Shown: positions 22,241 through 30,633, counted from the first letter of the stretch. The stretch: 33,813 nucleotides of DNA from Phycisphaerales bacterium (GCA_022072615.1 JAJVHS010000001.1:1-33813); one strand, 5' to 3'. Numbers and translations are program-made. The notes: generated by a model from the sequence alone, not told the origin.

Positions 22241-23500
22241 CTTCACCACCGCCTCGATCCGCTCCGCGGCGTCTTCCGCGCCGTCCTCGACCCGCAGCGC
22301 GCCGCCGAGCACATCCGCCCGCATCTTCATTTCCCGGTCGTGAATCGCTCGGTCGAGGCAGCTCGCGATCGACCGGGCGTTCAGCTTGCGGCGGCCCAGG
22401 GTGATGGAGGTGCCGAGCCGCTCGGCCCGGGCGGCGTTGTCAAATTCGTCGTTCACGAACGGGATGATCACGGTCGGGCGGCCGGACCTGAGCCCCTGGC
22501 CGGTGGTGCCCGCGCCGCCGTGGTGCACGGTGGCGGCGGCCCGGGGCAGGAGCGTCGAGAACGGGGCGTAGGGGAATGCTCGGATCGACGCCGGGAGCCC
22601 CGTCGGCGCGTTCTCGGGTTTGCCCACGAGCAGGACCGCGGGCCGGTCGAGCATCCGGCAGGCCTCCGCCGCGATGTGGTAGAAGTTGCCCGCGTGCTGG
22701 ACGACGCTCGTGCCGAGCGTGAACACGACCGGCGGCCTGCCGGACTCTTCACACCGACCAACGAACGAGTCCAGCTCGTTCAGGTCCTGCTCGTCTGTCG
22801 GTGAGCGATCGAAGAAGGAGTACCCGCAGACATGCGAGTGAGCCGGGTCATCGGGCGCGGGCCCGCGCAGGTGCTTGGACCACAGGCCGAGCGTGACATC
22901 GCCGTCCTTCACCTCGCCGAAGAGGAAGTCTCGCCCGGGCTCGAATCCGAGGCGCCGGCGGATCGCGTTGAGCGGCCGGTCCATGAACCACCGCATGGCG
23001 TACTTGCCGATCCTCAGCCGCAGCTCGGCGAGCCAGCGAGGCGAACCGAGCCGCTCCCACGACCTGTAGACGCCGGCGTCCTGGCGAGAGAAGAAGAACG
23101 CGGGCGCGAGCACGATGGTCGCGGTCGGGATGCCGTGACGCTGGGCGACCCACCTGCTGCCCAGGCTGATGTGGTGGCGGACGATGACGTCGGGCTTCCA
23201 CTCGGTGACGACGCGCTGGGTCAGCTCGACGGTGGGCTCCACGCTCTTATGGATCAGCTCATCGATGATGAGCTTGGGGCTCGCGTTCTGGCGGACGAGG
23301 CGCGGGTCGGTGAGGACCTGCATGAACTCCGCCTCGGTGCCGAGCGGTTCGAAGCCCAGGCCGGCGGCCTTGATGCGGGCTTCGAAGTGGGGGTTGGTGG
23401 CGAGCCTGACCTCGTGGCCGCGGGCGGCGAGGCGCAGCCCGACCCCGATGAAGGGGTGGACGTCGCCGCCCGATCCGATGGTCATCATGAGCACGCGCAT
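22232..23500 (-). CDS. UGT-like glycosyltransferase (GT1/MGT family)
   Basis: The 422-residue GT-B fold enzyme would transfer a sugar from a nucleotide donor to a small lipid, sterol or polyketide-like acceptor. The N-terminal half begins MRVLMMTIGSGGDVHPFIGV, typical of the family. The donor site reads VHHGGAGTTGQGLRSG at 325-340, followed by PFVNDEFDNAARAERLG, matching the UGT signature with its His and Asp/Asn residues. The ATG at 23500 is chosen because the conserved motif starts there; the sequence before it (GCCTCC) is not a ribosome binding site. A CATACT box lies 10 nt upstream, so the transcript may have almost no leader. The 3' end overlaps that of the FRG gene by 9 nt. The acceptor is unknown. 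Confidence 0.88.
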   Translation of the reverse strand: MRVLMMTIGSGGDVHPFIGVGLRLAARGHEVRLATNPHFEARIKAAGLGFEPLGTEAEFMQVLTDPRLVRQNASPKLIIDELIHKSVEPTVELTQRVVTEWKPDVIVRHHISLGSRWVAQRHGIPTATIVLAPAFFFSRQDAGVYRSWERLGSPRWLAELRLRIGKYAMRWFMDRPLNAIRRRLGFEPGRDFLFGEVKDGDVTLGLWSKHLRGPAPDDPAHSHVCGYSFFDRSPTDEQDLNELDSFVGRCEESGRPPVVFTLGTSVVQHAGNFYHIAAEACRMLDRPAVLLVGKPENAPTGLPASIRAFPYAPFSTLLPRAAATVHHGGAGTTGQGLRSGRPTVIIPFVNDEFDNAARAERLGTSITLGRRKLNARSIASCLDRAIHDREMKMRADVLGGALRVEDGAEDAAERIEAVVKLR

Positions 23501-23553
23501 GGAGGCATGTAGTATGCCCGGTCTCCTCCGCGGGCGTGCGCCGCGGCGATGGG

Positions 23554-23589
23554 CAAAAAAGCAACGCCGCACCGGAGGCGGTGCGGCGC
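23554..23589 (-). terminator. Intrinsic terminator on the minus strand upstream of the glycosyltransferase
   Basis: Read on the minus strand, CGCCGCACC (23588-23580) pairs with GGTGCGGCG (23573-23565) around a GCCTCC loop and is followed by TTGC and six T residues (23560-23555). It would end a minus-strand transcript that starts beyond 23600, before the glycosyltransferase gene. This implies a transcription unit in the otherwise gene-poor stretch. Confidence 0.75.
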
Positions 23590-23698
23590 AAGAGCCGTTG
23601 AACTCGGGCCGAGCACGCGCCCGCACCAGGCTCAGGACGGTTCGTGGCACCGTCCGAACTCACTGTGCAGGCGCACTGACCGCTCGGCCGAGCAGAAG

Positions 23699-23824
23699 TC
23701 AGATGTCGCTGGAGGGGTCCTGATCGTCCTGGGTAGCCTCGACGCGCCGGCCGGCCGCATGGGCGGGCCCGAACGCCAGGAGCACCGACAACGCCGACCA
23801 CCGCATCCAATCCGTGACCAACAT
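23699..23824 (-). CDS. Possible small exported peptide (41 residues)
   Basis: The short frame begins MLVTDWMRWSALSVLLAFG and continues PAHAAGRRVEATQDDQDPS, a plausible Sec signal peptide with an AHA-A cleavage site followed by a short acidic tail. AAAGGG lies about 9 nt upstream of the ATG. The intrinsic terminator on the same strand begins 110 nt after the stop, so a transcript here is likely. Length and composition alone cannot prove coding; the alternative is a non-coding RNA ending at the same terminator. Confidence 0.35.
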   Translation of the reverse strand: MLVTDWMRWSALSVLLAFGPAHAAGRRVEATQDDQDPSSDI

Positions 23825-24106
23825 GGTTCAACCCTTTCGTGGCTTGCGAACGTGTGCGTAAGAGCACAGCGGGCGCGGCCGAGGCGCACCATCGGGGTGC
23901 GAGCGGCCGCCCGGATTCATCTACCAACTCCTGCGCAGCCGACCCGGGTGGATCGATCCGCACAGACAGCTCAAATGTGCCTCGTCTTCACAGGAGTGCC
24001 AGCCGCTACAGACGAATTTCTTCAAATCGCTGGAACCGACGGCACAGCCCGTCGTGGGCTGGCGCCTTCCGCGGGTGGGTGGGCCCCTCGTGCGGGCGAA
24101 TGCCTC
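23825..24106. other. Gene-poor spacer
   Basis: No convincing gene is seen between the small peptide frame and the feo promoter; the open frames here have no family resemblance or start signals. It contains two short perfect hairpins without T tracts, CGCACC-ATCGG-GGTGCG (about 23884-23900) and CAGCCC-GTCGT-GGGCTG (about 24045-24062). The promoter of the minus-strand unit that ends at 23554 should lie here. Confidence 0.5.
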
Positions 24107-24134
24107 TTGAGACCCGTTCTCATCGGACTACTAT
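24107..24134 (+). promoter_or_regulatory. feo promoter with Fur-box-like operator
   Basis: TTGAGA (24107-24112), 16 nt, TACTAT (24129-24134) form a recognisable sigma-70 type promoter. The 15-bp palindrome TGAGACCCGTTCTCA (24108-24122) overlaps the -35 box and spacer. It matches 11 of 15 bases of the TGAGAATGATTCTCA form of the Fur box known from proteobacteria, with both outer arms conserved. The leader to the feoA start is about 100 nt. Iron-dependent repression is inferred. Confidence 0.55.
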
Positions 24135-24242
24135 CCCGGTAGATCCTCAGGCCTTGGTGTACCGATCAAAATCCAAATAAATACATCTTCCGCGTCGTGC
24201 TGCGGTGCCTCAGATTGCTGCTGCAAAGCTCCTGAAAAGGGG

Positions 24243-24509
24243 GTGCTGGTCAGTCTGTGGGATGCCGGGCTTGGCCAGGCGGGGATCGTGTGCCACCACA
24301 ACCTGGAGAACGGCGACGCCGAGTTGCTGCGGGCGATGGGGCTGCGGCCCAAGGCCCGGGTGCGGGTCTGCAAGCGGGGCGAGCCGTTGATCGTCGAGGT
24401 GCTGTCGGGCTGCGGGCACGGCGGGCGGGGGGCTGAGGACGGGTGCTCGTGTCGGATCGGCCTGGCGGGATCGCTGGCTCGCAAGGTGATGATCGAGGCA
24501 ACGAGCTAG
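24243..24509 (+). CDS. feoA: FeoA-domain protein of the ferrous iron uptake operon
   Basis: The 88-residue SH3-like FeoA protein is a cytoplasmic accessory of the FeoB Fe2+ transporter. The core pattern is visible: ELLRAMGLRPKARVRVCKRG, then PLIVEVLSG and the C-terminal strand IGLAGSLARKVMIE. The loop where most FeoA proteins carry a plain Leu/Arg segment is replaced by a Cys/His-rich stretch. Cys57, His59, Cys68 and Cys70 lie there, and Cys17, His18 and His19 plus Cys43 lie elsewhere, giving eight potential metal ligands in 88 residues. The GTG at 24243 follows an AAAAGGGG run directly, so spacing is tight. feoB starts 18 nt downstream. Confidence 0.88.
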   Translation: MLVSLWDAGLGQAGIVCHHNLENGDAELLRAMGLRPKARVRVCKRGEPLIVEVLSGCGHGGRGAEDGCSCRIGLAGSLARKVMIEATS

Positions 24510-24527
24510 CAAGCAAAGGGTCCTGTC

Positions 24528-26744
24528 GTGTCCGAGATCGGTTGTGACCGCTGCGGGAGCGACGTTGAGACGGCGAGCGCCGAGATGGGCGCCGGCTCGG
24601 GCGGTTCGCCGCGGCGCGTCGCGCTGCTGGGCAATCCCAACACGGGCAAGACGACGCTCTTCAACCGTCTGTGCGGGCTTCGCCACAAGACCAGCAACTT
24701 CCCGGGCACGACGCAGGAAGCGCGCATCGGCGCGATCCGGTCCGACGAGGGGGGCGACCGCGTCCACCTGATCGACCTGCCGGGGATCTATTCGCTGGAG
24801 CTTGCGCAGAGCGAGTCGGCGGTTTGCCGCGAGGTGCTGGCGGGGAATCTGGCGCCGCGGGGCGAGCCGATCGGCGCGCCGGCGGCGGTGTGCGTGGTGG
24901 TGGATTCGGCGAACCTTGCCCGGAACCTGCTGCTGGTGGGCGAGGTGCTCGGCCGGCGGCTGCCGACGGTGGTCGCGCTGAACATGATCGACCTCGCGCG
25001 GCGCTCGGGGATCCGGATTGAACCGGCGGAGCTGGAGCGGCAGCTGGGGTGCTCGGTGGTGGAGTGCAGCGCGCGGTCGGGGGAGGGGCTCGATCGCCTG
25101 GCGTCGGCGCTGGCGACGGCGCGTGTTCCCAACCGCACGCCGCCGGGGACGCGCGAGGGGCTGGAGGAGTGGGCGGACAGCGTGTACGGCCTGTGCGTCG
25201 GGCATCCTCACGACGCCGCGGCGCCCCCGCAGGAGCGGGGCCCGGCGGCGGCGCCGCGCCGCGCGGCGACGACGTGGTCGACGACGGACCGTCTGGACCG
25301 TGTGTTCACGCACCCGTTCATGGGCATGCTGGTGTTCGTCGCGGTGATGACCGGGCTGCTGATGGTGGTGTTCCAGCTCGCGACGTACCCGATGGACTGG
25401 ATCGAGGCGGTGTTCTCCGGGAACCAGGAGTGGGTCGCGGCGTGGCAGCCGGCGTGGATCGCCGAGCTCGTGGGCGGCGGCCTGACCGGGCTGGTCGAGC
25501 ACCTGATGCCGCCCGGTATTCTGCGGGAGCTGGTGGCGGGCGGGGTGGTGAGCGGGATCGGCGCGACGGTGATCTTCGTGCCGCAGATCGCGCTGATGTT
25601 CTTCCTGATCTCGCTGCTGGAGGACACGGGGTACCTTGCCCGTGCGGCGTTCCTGATGGACCGGCTGCTGCGGCCGTTCGGCCTGCCGGGCCACAGCTTC
25701 GTTCCGCTGCTCTCCTCGCACGCGTGCGCGCTGCCGGGGATCATGGCGACGCGGACGATCCCCGATCGCCGGCAGCGGCTGCTCACGATCCTGATCGCGC
25801 CGTTCATGACGTGCTCGGCGCGGCTGCCGGTGTACGTGCTGGTGACGGTGCTGCTCTTCCGAGACCGGCCGCTGATGGCGGCGCTGGCGTTCGTGGGGTG
25901 CTACGCGCTGGGCGCGGCGGCGGGGCTCGCCAGCGCGCTGGTGCTGGGCCGGACGGTGCTGCGCGGCGCGCACCGGCCGATGATCCTGGAACTGCCCACC
26001 TACAAGGTGCCGAGCCTGCGCACGGCGATGGTCACGACGTTCGACCGGTCGGTCGTCTTCCTCAAGAACGCGGGCACGAACATCCTGGCGATCTCGATCG
26101 TGCTGTGGTGGCTGGGGTCGTACCCGAAGGTTGATCCGCCCGACGCGGCGGTGCAGCTGCGGCAGATGGCCGCCGAGATCCGCCAGACGCGCCTGGCGGA
26201 CTCGAACGTGCACGATTCGAGGACCGCGCAGCCCGCGGAGCCATCGGCGACGGCGCCGGTCGGCGATCGCGACCGGGCGGCGGACGAGCTCGAGGAGCGG
26301 GCCGACCAGCTCGAATCCTCGCACGCCAAGGCGAGCAGCTTCGCGGGCCGCATCGGCAAGGCGGTGCAGCCGGTGTTCGCGCCGCTCGGGTTTGACTGGC
26401 AGCTCACGGTGGGCGTCGTCACCAGCTTCGCGGCCCGGGAGGTCTTCGTCTCGACGATGGCGGTGATCGTCACCGGGCAGGACGACGCGGAGAGCCAGGG
26501 CGTTCTCGAGCAGGTCGGGGATGCGAGGCGCGAGGACGGCACGCCGGTGTTCACGACCGCGACGTGCTGGTCGCTGCTGGTCTACTACGTGCTCGCGATG
26601 CAGTGCCTGCCGACGCTGGCGGTCACGGCGCGGGAGGCGGGCGGGGTCCGGTGGGCGTTCCTGCAACTGGCGTGGATGTCGGTCGTCGCGTACGTGGCGG
26701 CCCTGATCGTGCACCAGGTGCTGATCGCGTCGGGGGTGGCGTGA
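24528..26744 (+). CDS. feoB: Ferrous iron transporter FeoB
   Basis: The 738-residue inner-membrane Fe2+ transporter has a cytoplasmic G domain: G1 GNPNTGKTT at 35-43, G2 in NFPGTTQE, G3 DLPG at 83-86 and G4 NMID at 152-155. The GTPase is followed by a linker and the membrane domain with GYLARAAFLMDRLLRPFGLP, SSHACALPGIMATR and IAPFMTCSARLPVY, the two Gly-less gate segments carrying conserved Cys residues. A charged coiled insertion (about 545-610) splits the membrane part. CDRCG at 6-10 is an extra N-terminal Cys pair. The GTG at 24528 has AAAGGG 7 nt upstream. The stop overlaps the next ATG by 1 nt. Confidence 0.96.
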   Translation: MSEIGCDRCGSDVETASAEMGAGSGGSPRRVALLGNPNTGKTTLFNRLCGLRHKTSNFPGTTQEARIGAIRSDEGGDRVHLIDLPGIYSLELAQSESAVCREVLAGNLAPRGEPIGAPAAVCVVVDSANLARNLLLVGEVLGRRLPTVVALNMIDLARRSGIRIEPAELERQLGCSVVECSARSGEGLDRLASALATARVPNRTPPGTREGLEEWADSVYGLCVGHPHDAAAPPQERGPAAAPRRAATTWSTTDRLDRVFTHPFMGMLVFVAVMTGLLMVVFQLATYPMDWIEAVFSGNQEWVAAWQPAWIAELVGGGLTGLVEHLMPPGILRELVAGGVVSGIGATVIFVPQIALMFFLISLLEDTGYLARAAFLMDRLLRPFGLPGHSFVPLLSSHACALPGIMATRTIPDRRQRLLTILIAPFMTCSARLPVYVLVTVLLFRDRPLMAALAFVGCYALGAAAGLASALVLGRTVLRGAHRPMILELPTYKVPSLRTAMVTTFDRSVVFLKNAGTNILAISIVLWWLGSYPKVDPPDAAVQLRQMAAEIRQTRLADSNVHDSRTAQPAEPSATAPVGDRDRAADELEERADQLESSHAKASSFAGRIGKAVQPVFAPLGFDWQLTVGVVTSFAAREVFVSTMAVIVTGQDDAESQGVLEQVGDARREDGTPVFTTATCWSLLVYYVLAMQCLPTLAVTAREAGGVRWAFLQLAWMSVVAYVAALIVHQVLIASGVA

Positions 26745-26920
26745 TGCAGCTCCCGGTCCACGACTGGCAGTTCTGGGTGGCGACGGTGATCGCGCTGGTC
26801 GCGCTGCGGCACGTGCTGCGGATGCTGTTCCCCTCGGGCATCCCGATCGGCAAGCGCCGCCGCAAGGCCGCGGGGACGCGGGCGACGCTGACGGTCGACC
26901 GCAAGCCGGTGGATCGGTGA
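26744..26920 (+). CDS. Small single-helix membrane protein downstream of feoB
   Basis: The 58-residue product has one membrane helix (WQFWVATVIALVALRHVL, about 8-25) followed by a strongly basic tail (GKRRRKAAGTR). The ATG overlaps the feoB stop (TGATG), so it is translationally coupled and belongs to the operon. In other bacteria feoB is often followed by a tiny protein, either FeoC or a Cys-rich membrane peptide (PF12669). This one occupies the same slot but has no cysteine, so it may be a distinct Feo accessory. The stop TGA directly abuts the stop of the convergent gene, with no spacer. Confidence 0.7.
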   Translation: MQLPVHDWQFWVATVIALVALRHVLRMLFPSGIPIGKRRRKAAGTRATLTVDRKPVDR

Positions 26921-28057
26921 CTAGCGCGGCTGGTCGTCGGCCGCGAGGTCGTAGGGGCGGACTTCGGTCGGGCGCGGGATGACGTGCTCGGTGCTGGGGA
27001 TGACCATCGCGGACCCCGCGGGCTCGGCGGGGGGCGCGGGCTGGACCTGCGCGAGCGCGGAGGGGTCGCTGCCGGGGTCGTTGGGGGTGGGGTCGAGCCG
27101 TTCGATCATCTCGCGGTCGTACGCCTGCTCGCGAGCGTCGCGCTTCAGCATGAGCTGGTCGTAGTTGAGGTTGTTGTGAACGGCCCAGATGGCGAGGTTG
27201 CCGAGCTGCACGAGTCCGACGATGAGCACGGCCGCGGCTCCGACCATGGCGATGGTGCCGATGACGGCGCCCGCGAGCCCGATCAGCGTGATCGGCCCGA
27301 GCTTGTCGTAGAACGCCCAGCCGGCGAGCGCGAGGGGCGTTCCGATGGGGACGCCGAGCCCGGCGAGGCGGAGGCGGTCGGCGAGGGGCGAATCCGAGGC
27401 CCACTCGGCGAGGTCGGCGAGCATGTAGCACAGGATGACCAGGCCCGCGCCTGCGACCGCGGCGCCGACCCACGCGCCCAGGACGAGCAACTCGGAGGCC
27501 TCCGGGCGCGTGTAGACGCCGCCGACGGCGGCCGCGGCGGCCATGGCCTGGCGGTCGAGGTGGGCCGCGAGGCCCAGGCCGACGGGGAGCGCGCCCCATC
27601 CGAGCTGCGTGAGCCGGACGGCCCAGCGGGCGTGCCGCTGCGCCATGCGGGGCGACGTCTTCCTGACGACGGCGTGCGGCTTGGGCTGGGTGACGATGCA
27701 GGCGCCGACCCACCACGCCAGCGCGGCGATGGCGCCGGTGACGACCGCCCAGTTGATGCCCGGCGGGCGCCGCTGGGGGAACAGCACGGCCGCCGCGACG
27801 CCGGCGACGGCCATCAGAGCAAGACCGACGGCGAGCACCTTGAGGTAGTGGCGGGGGGCCGCGGCGAGGTTCTCATCGTGGGCGCTGGCGCCGGCGGCGG
27901 TGACGATCACCGCGCCGCATTCGGGGCATTTCATGCCGGGCGCGAGCCCGCGCAGGTTGTACTCGCAGCGCGGGCACACGCGGTCCGTCCTGATGACGTC
28001 CCGGGCCGGGTTGTGCAGAGCCCGTGGCAGCCTGGAATGAGAGGGACGCTCAGCCAT
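26921..28057 (-). CDS. Zinc-ribbon multi-pass membrane protein, function unknown
   Basis: The 378-residue product begins with a zinc ribbon, CPRCEYNLRGLAPGMKCPEC at residues 28-47 with Cys28, Cys31, Cys44 and Cys47 as ligands. This form is frequent in planctomycete proteins. Four to seven hydrophobic segments follow between about 75 and 310 (VLAVGLALMAVAGVAAAVLF, VGAAVAGAGLVILCYMLADL, IGTIAMVGAAAVLIVGLV among others). The cytoplasmic-type tail (310-378) is rich in Pro, Asp and Glu. The ATG at 28057 is chosen because the zinc ribbon follows shortly; a TACAAT box lies 38 nt upstream. The stop directly abuts that of the feo operon. No function can be assigned. Confidence 0.75.
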   Translation of the reverse strand: MAERPSHSRLPRALHNPARDVIRTDRVCPRCEYNLRGLAPGMKCPECGAVIVTAAGASAHDENLAAAPRHYLKVLAVGLALMAVAGVAAAVLFPQRRPPGINWAVVTGAIAALAWWVGACIVTQPKPHAVVRKTSPRMAQRHARWAVRLTQLGWGALPVGLGLAAHLDRQAMAAAAAVGGVYTRPEASELLVLGAWVGAAVAGAGLVILCYMLADLAEWASDSPLADRLRLAGLGVPIGTPLALAGWAFYDKLGPITLIGLAGAVIGTIAMVGAAAVLIVGLVQLGNLAIWAVHNNLNYDQLMLKRDAREQAYDREMIERLDPTPNDPGSDPSALAQVQPAPPAEPAGSAMVIPSTEHVIPRPTEVRPYDLAADDQPR

Positions 28058-28095
28058 GCGACAGCGACTACCGCGAAGGTCCGTCCAGGTTGCAG

Positions 28096-28101
28096 ATTGT
28101 A
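28096..28101 (-). promoter_or_regulatory. Candidate -10 box of the zinc-ribbon gene
   Basis: TACAAT on the minus strand lies 38 nt before the ATG at 28057, inside the 80-bp gap after pcrA. It matches 5 of 6 consensus bases; no good -35 is seen at 17 nt. Confidence 0.3.
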
Positions 28102-28137
28102 CGGGATGTGCCGCGCGGGCCGGTGGTCGATGCGGGA

Positions 28138-30627
28138 TCAGTCGATCCGCTGGAGCCTCGCGTATTCCAGGACGAGCGTCTTGACGCCGACGGCCTTGAA
28201 CTCGATGGTGGCCCGGGCGTTCATGCCGGTGGTCACCTGGCGGATGCGGCCGACGCCGAACTGCGGGTGTCGCACGGTGCAGCCGACGGGGAACTTCCCG
28301 CCGCCGCGGAGCGCGTTGCCGGATTCGTCCTCCTCGACCACGTGGCGCTCGACGATGTCGCCGCCGTCCCAGCCGGTGCCCTCGAGCCCGGCGTCCACGG
28401 CCGACTGATCGCTGAACGTGCAGTGCTGCTGCGAGATCTCCGAGACGAAGCGGCTGGGGATGGTGCGCTCGGGCAGGCCGCGGATCGTGCGGTACTTGGC
28501 GGTGGTCATGTGCAGGTGCTGCATGGCGCGGGTGATGCCCACGAAGCACAGGCGGCGCTCCTCCTCCATCTCGCGCTCGGCCTGGAGCGCCCGGGCGTGG
28601 GGGAGCATTCCTTCCTCGAGGCCGATGATCGCGACGGCGGGGAATTCCAGGCCCTTGGCGGCGTGGAGCGTGAGCATCGTCACGGCGCCCTGCGAAGGGT
28701 CGACGGTGTCGGCGTCGGCGACGAGCGAGACGGACTCGAGGTACGCCCGGAGCATCGCGAGCAGCGGCGGCACGGTGGGCTCGTCGTCGGCCGAGCGCGG
28801 GGCGTCGAGGGCGGGGTCCGACTGGGGCTGGTACTCGAGCTCGAAATCACGGGCGGAGGAGACCAGTTCGGCGAGGTTGTCGAGGCGTTCGAGGTCGGCC
28901 TCGGACTTGCCCGCCGCGGCCTGGGCTCGGTACATGGCCTCGAGGCCCGACTCGCGGATGACGCGTTCGACGAGCTCGGCGAGCGACCCGGACACTTCGG
29001 ATCCGAGGAACTGGCCGTTGCCGGTCCAGCCGTCGAGGAGCTGGGTGAAGCGCGTGCAGGCGGCGATGGCCCGGGCGTTGACGGAGGTCACCGTCTGCGG
29101 CGACCGGACCACCTCGAGCAGCGGGACGGCGCGGGCCTGCGCGGCTTCCTCGAGCTTGGAGATCGTGGTCGAACCGAGGCCGCGGGTGGGGACGTTGATG
29201 ATCCGCCCGAGCGAGATGCTGTCGGCGGGGTTGGCGATGACGCGGAGGTAGGCCAGGGCGTTGCGGATTTCGTCGCGTTCGTAGAACGCGGTGCCGCGGG
29301 CGATGATGTAGGGGATGCCGGCGGCTCGGAGCGTGTCCTCCATGACGCGGGAGAGCGCGTTGGTGCGGTAGAGGACGGCCATCTCGCGCCACGGGATGCC
29401 CGGGCGGGGGTCCTCGGGGTCGAAGCGCGGGTCGTGGAGCAGCTTGAACCAGTCGCTGATGAGGCGGGCCTCGTGGTGCTCGTCGCGGCAGAGGGTGACT
29501 TCGACCTTACCGCCGCCCGGGCGGGTGGTGTAGAGGTCCTTGTGCTTGCGGAGGCGGTTGTTGCGGATGAGCGAATCGGCGACGGCGAGGATGGGCTCGG
29601 TGGAGCGGAAGTTCTCGCCGAGGGTGATGACCCTGGCGGCGGGGTAGTGCTCCTCGAACTCGAGGATGTTGGCGATGTCGGCGCCGCGCCAGCCGTAGAT
29701 CGCCTGCTTGGGATCGCCGACGACGAAGATGTTGGGCTGCGAGCCGGGGATGGACGCGCCGGCGGCGGGCGGCGCGGCCTGGGGCGTTTCGGCGGCGGGG
29801 CCGCCCGCGAGCATCGAGGCGATCACGAACTGCGCGTGGTTGGTGTCCTGGTACTCGTCGATGAGCAGGTACTTCCAGCGGCGGCGGCAGTCTTCGCGGA
29901 CGGCCTCGTTGCCGCGGAGGAGCTTGGCGGTGACGACGAGCAGGTCGTCGAAATCGACGGCGCCCGCGGTGCGCATGGCCTTGTCGTACGCCGTGTAGAT
30001 CTTCGCGATGGTGCGGCTGTAGAAGTCGCCGGCTCGGGCGGCGAAGTCGGCCGCGTCCAGGAGCTGGTTCTTGGCGGCGGAGATGGCGCCCAGGACGGAG
30101 CGGGCGGGCCAGTTGCTGGTGCTGAGCTGGAGGGCCTCGATGGTCTTCTTGACCAGCGACGACTGGTCGGACGCGTCGTAGATGGTGAAGTCGGGCTTGA
30201 GGCCCGCCTGGTCGGCGTAGCGCCGGAGGAGGCGGGCGCACAGCGAGTGGAACGTGGTGACGGTCAGGCCGCGGACGGCGCTCTCGGGGAGGTGGAGCAC
30301 GTCGTGGCACAGCCGCATGACGCGCTCGCGCATCTCGCCGGCGGCCTTGTTGGTGAAGGTGAGCGCGAGGATCGACCATGGCGGCACGCCGCAGGCGAGC
30401 AGGAAGGCGATGCGGCGGGTGATGACGCGGGTCTTGCCCGAGCCGGCGGCGGCGAGGACCAGGACGGGGCCTTCGGTCGCCTTGACGGCCTCAATCTGGG
30501 ACTTCGTCAGACCTTCGAGGAGCAGGGGGACCGGGTCGCGCACGGGTTCATCGGGCGCACCGTCGTCGCCCCGCGGCGACGGGCCGAAGGGGTCGTCCTC
30601 CCCGGAAAAAGGGCTCGGTCGGGGCAT
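28138..30627 (-). CDS. pcrA: UvrD/PcrA/Rep-type superfamily 1A DNA helicase
   Basis: The 829-residue ATP-dependent 3'-5' DNA helicase acts in nucleotide excision repair and removal of blocking protein complexes. Motifs appear in order: Q-motif LTKSQIEAVKA (40-50), Walker A AAAGSGKTRVITRRIAFLL (59-77), LTFTNKAAGEMRERV (Ia), TFHSLCARLLRR (Ib), LLIDEYQDTNHAQF (II), VVGDPKQAIYGWRGAD (III), ENFRSTEPIL (IV), LTLHAAKGLEFPAVAIIGL (V) and RLCFVGITRAM (VI). A Pro/Ala-rich insertion splits motifs II and III. The C-terminal GCTVRHPQFGVGRI is the Tudor-like RNA-polymerase-binding type of PcrA. The ATG at 30627 has no Shine-Dalgarno but a TACTCT box 6 nt upstream. It lies 84 nt after the permease gene. Confidence 0.95.
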   Translation of the reverse strand: MPRPSPFSGEDDPFGPSPRGDDGAPDEPVRDPVPLLLEGLTKSQIEAVKATEGPVLVLAAAGSGKTRVITRRIAFLLACGVPPWSILALTFTNKAAGEMRERVMRLCHDVLHLPESAVRGLTVTTFHSLCARLLRRYADQAGLKPDFTIYDASDQSSLVKKTIEALQLSTSNWPARSVLGAISAAKNQLLDAADFAARAGDFYSRTIAKIYTAYDKAMRTAGAVDFDDLLVVTAKLLRGNEAVREDCRRRWKYLLIDEYQDTNHAQFVIASMLAGGPAAETPQAAPPAAGASIPGSQPNIFVVGDPKQAIYGWRGADIANILEFEEHYPAARVITLGENFRSTEPILAVADSLIRNNRLRKHKDLYTTRPGGGKVEVTLCRDEHHEARLISDWFKLLHDPRFDPEDPRPGIPWREMAVLYRTNALSRVMEDTLRAAGIPYIIARGTAFYERDEIRNALAYLRVIANPADSISLGRIINVPTRGLGSTTISKLEEAAQARAVPLLEVVRSPQTVTSVNARAIAACTRFTQLLDGWTGNGQFLGSEVSGSLAELVERVIRESGLEAMYRAQAAAGKSEADLERLDNLAELVSSARDFELEYQPQSDPALDAPRSADDEPTVPPLLAMLRAYLESVSLVADADTVDPSQGAVTMLTLHAAKGLEFPAVAIIGLEEGMLPHARALQAEREMEEERRLCFVGITRAMQHLHMTTAKYRTIRGLPERTIPSRFVSEISQQHCTFSDQSAVDAGLEGTGWDGGDIVERHVVEEDESGNALRGGGKFPVGCTVRHPQFGVGRIRQVTTGMNARATIEFKAVGVKTLVLEYARLQRID

Positions 30628-30633
30628 CGTGCA

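Noticed and set aside
23839..24180. A 113-codon plus-strand frame in the gap before feoA
   Set aside because: It runs through the feo promoter and operator, has no ribosome binding site, and its product is Ser/Arg-rich without similarity.
24210..27716. A 1168-codon open frame on the minus strand across feoA, feoB and beyond
   Set aside because: It is antisense to clear FeoA/FeoB motifs, has an Arg/Pro/His-rich composition with no domain, and is explained by the lack of stop codons in very GC-rich DNA.
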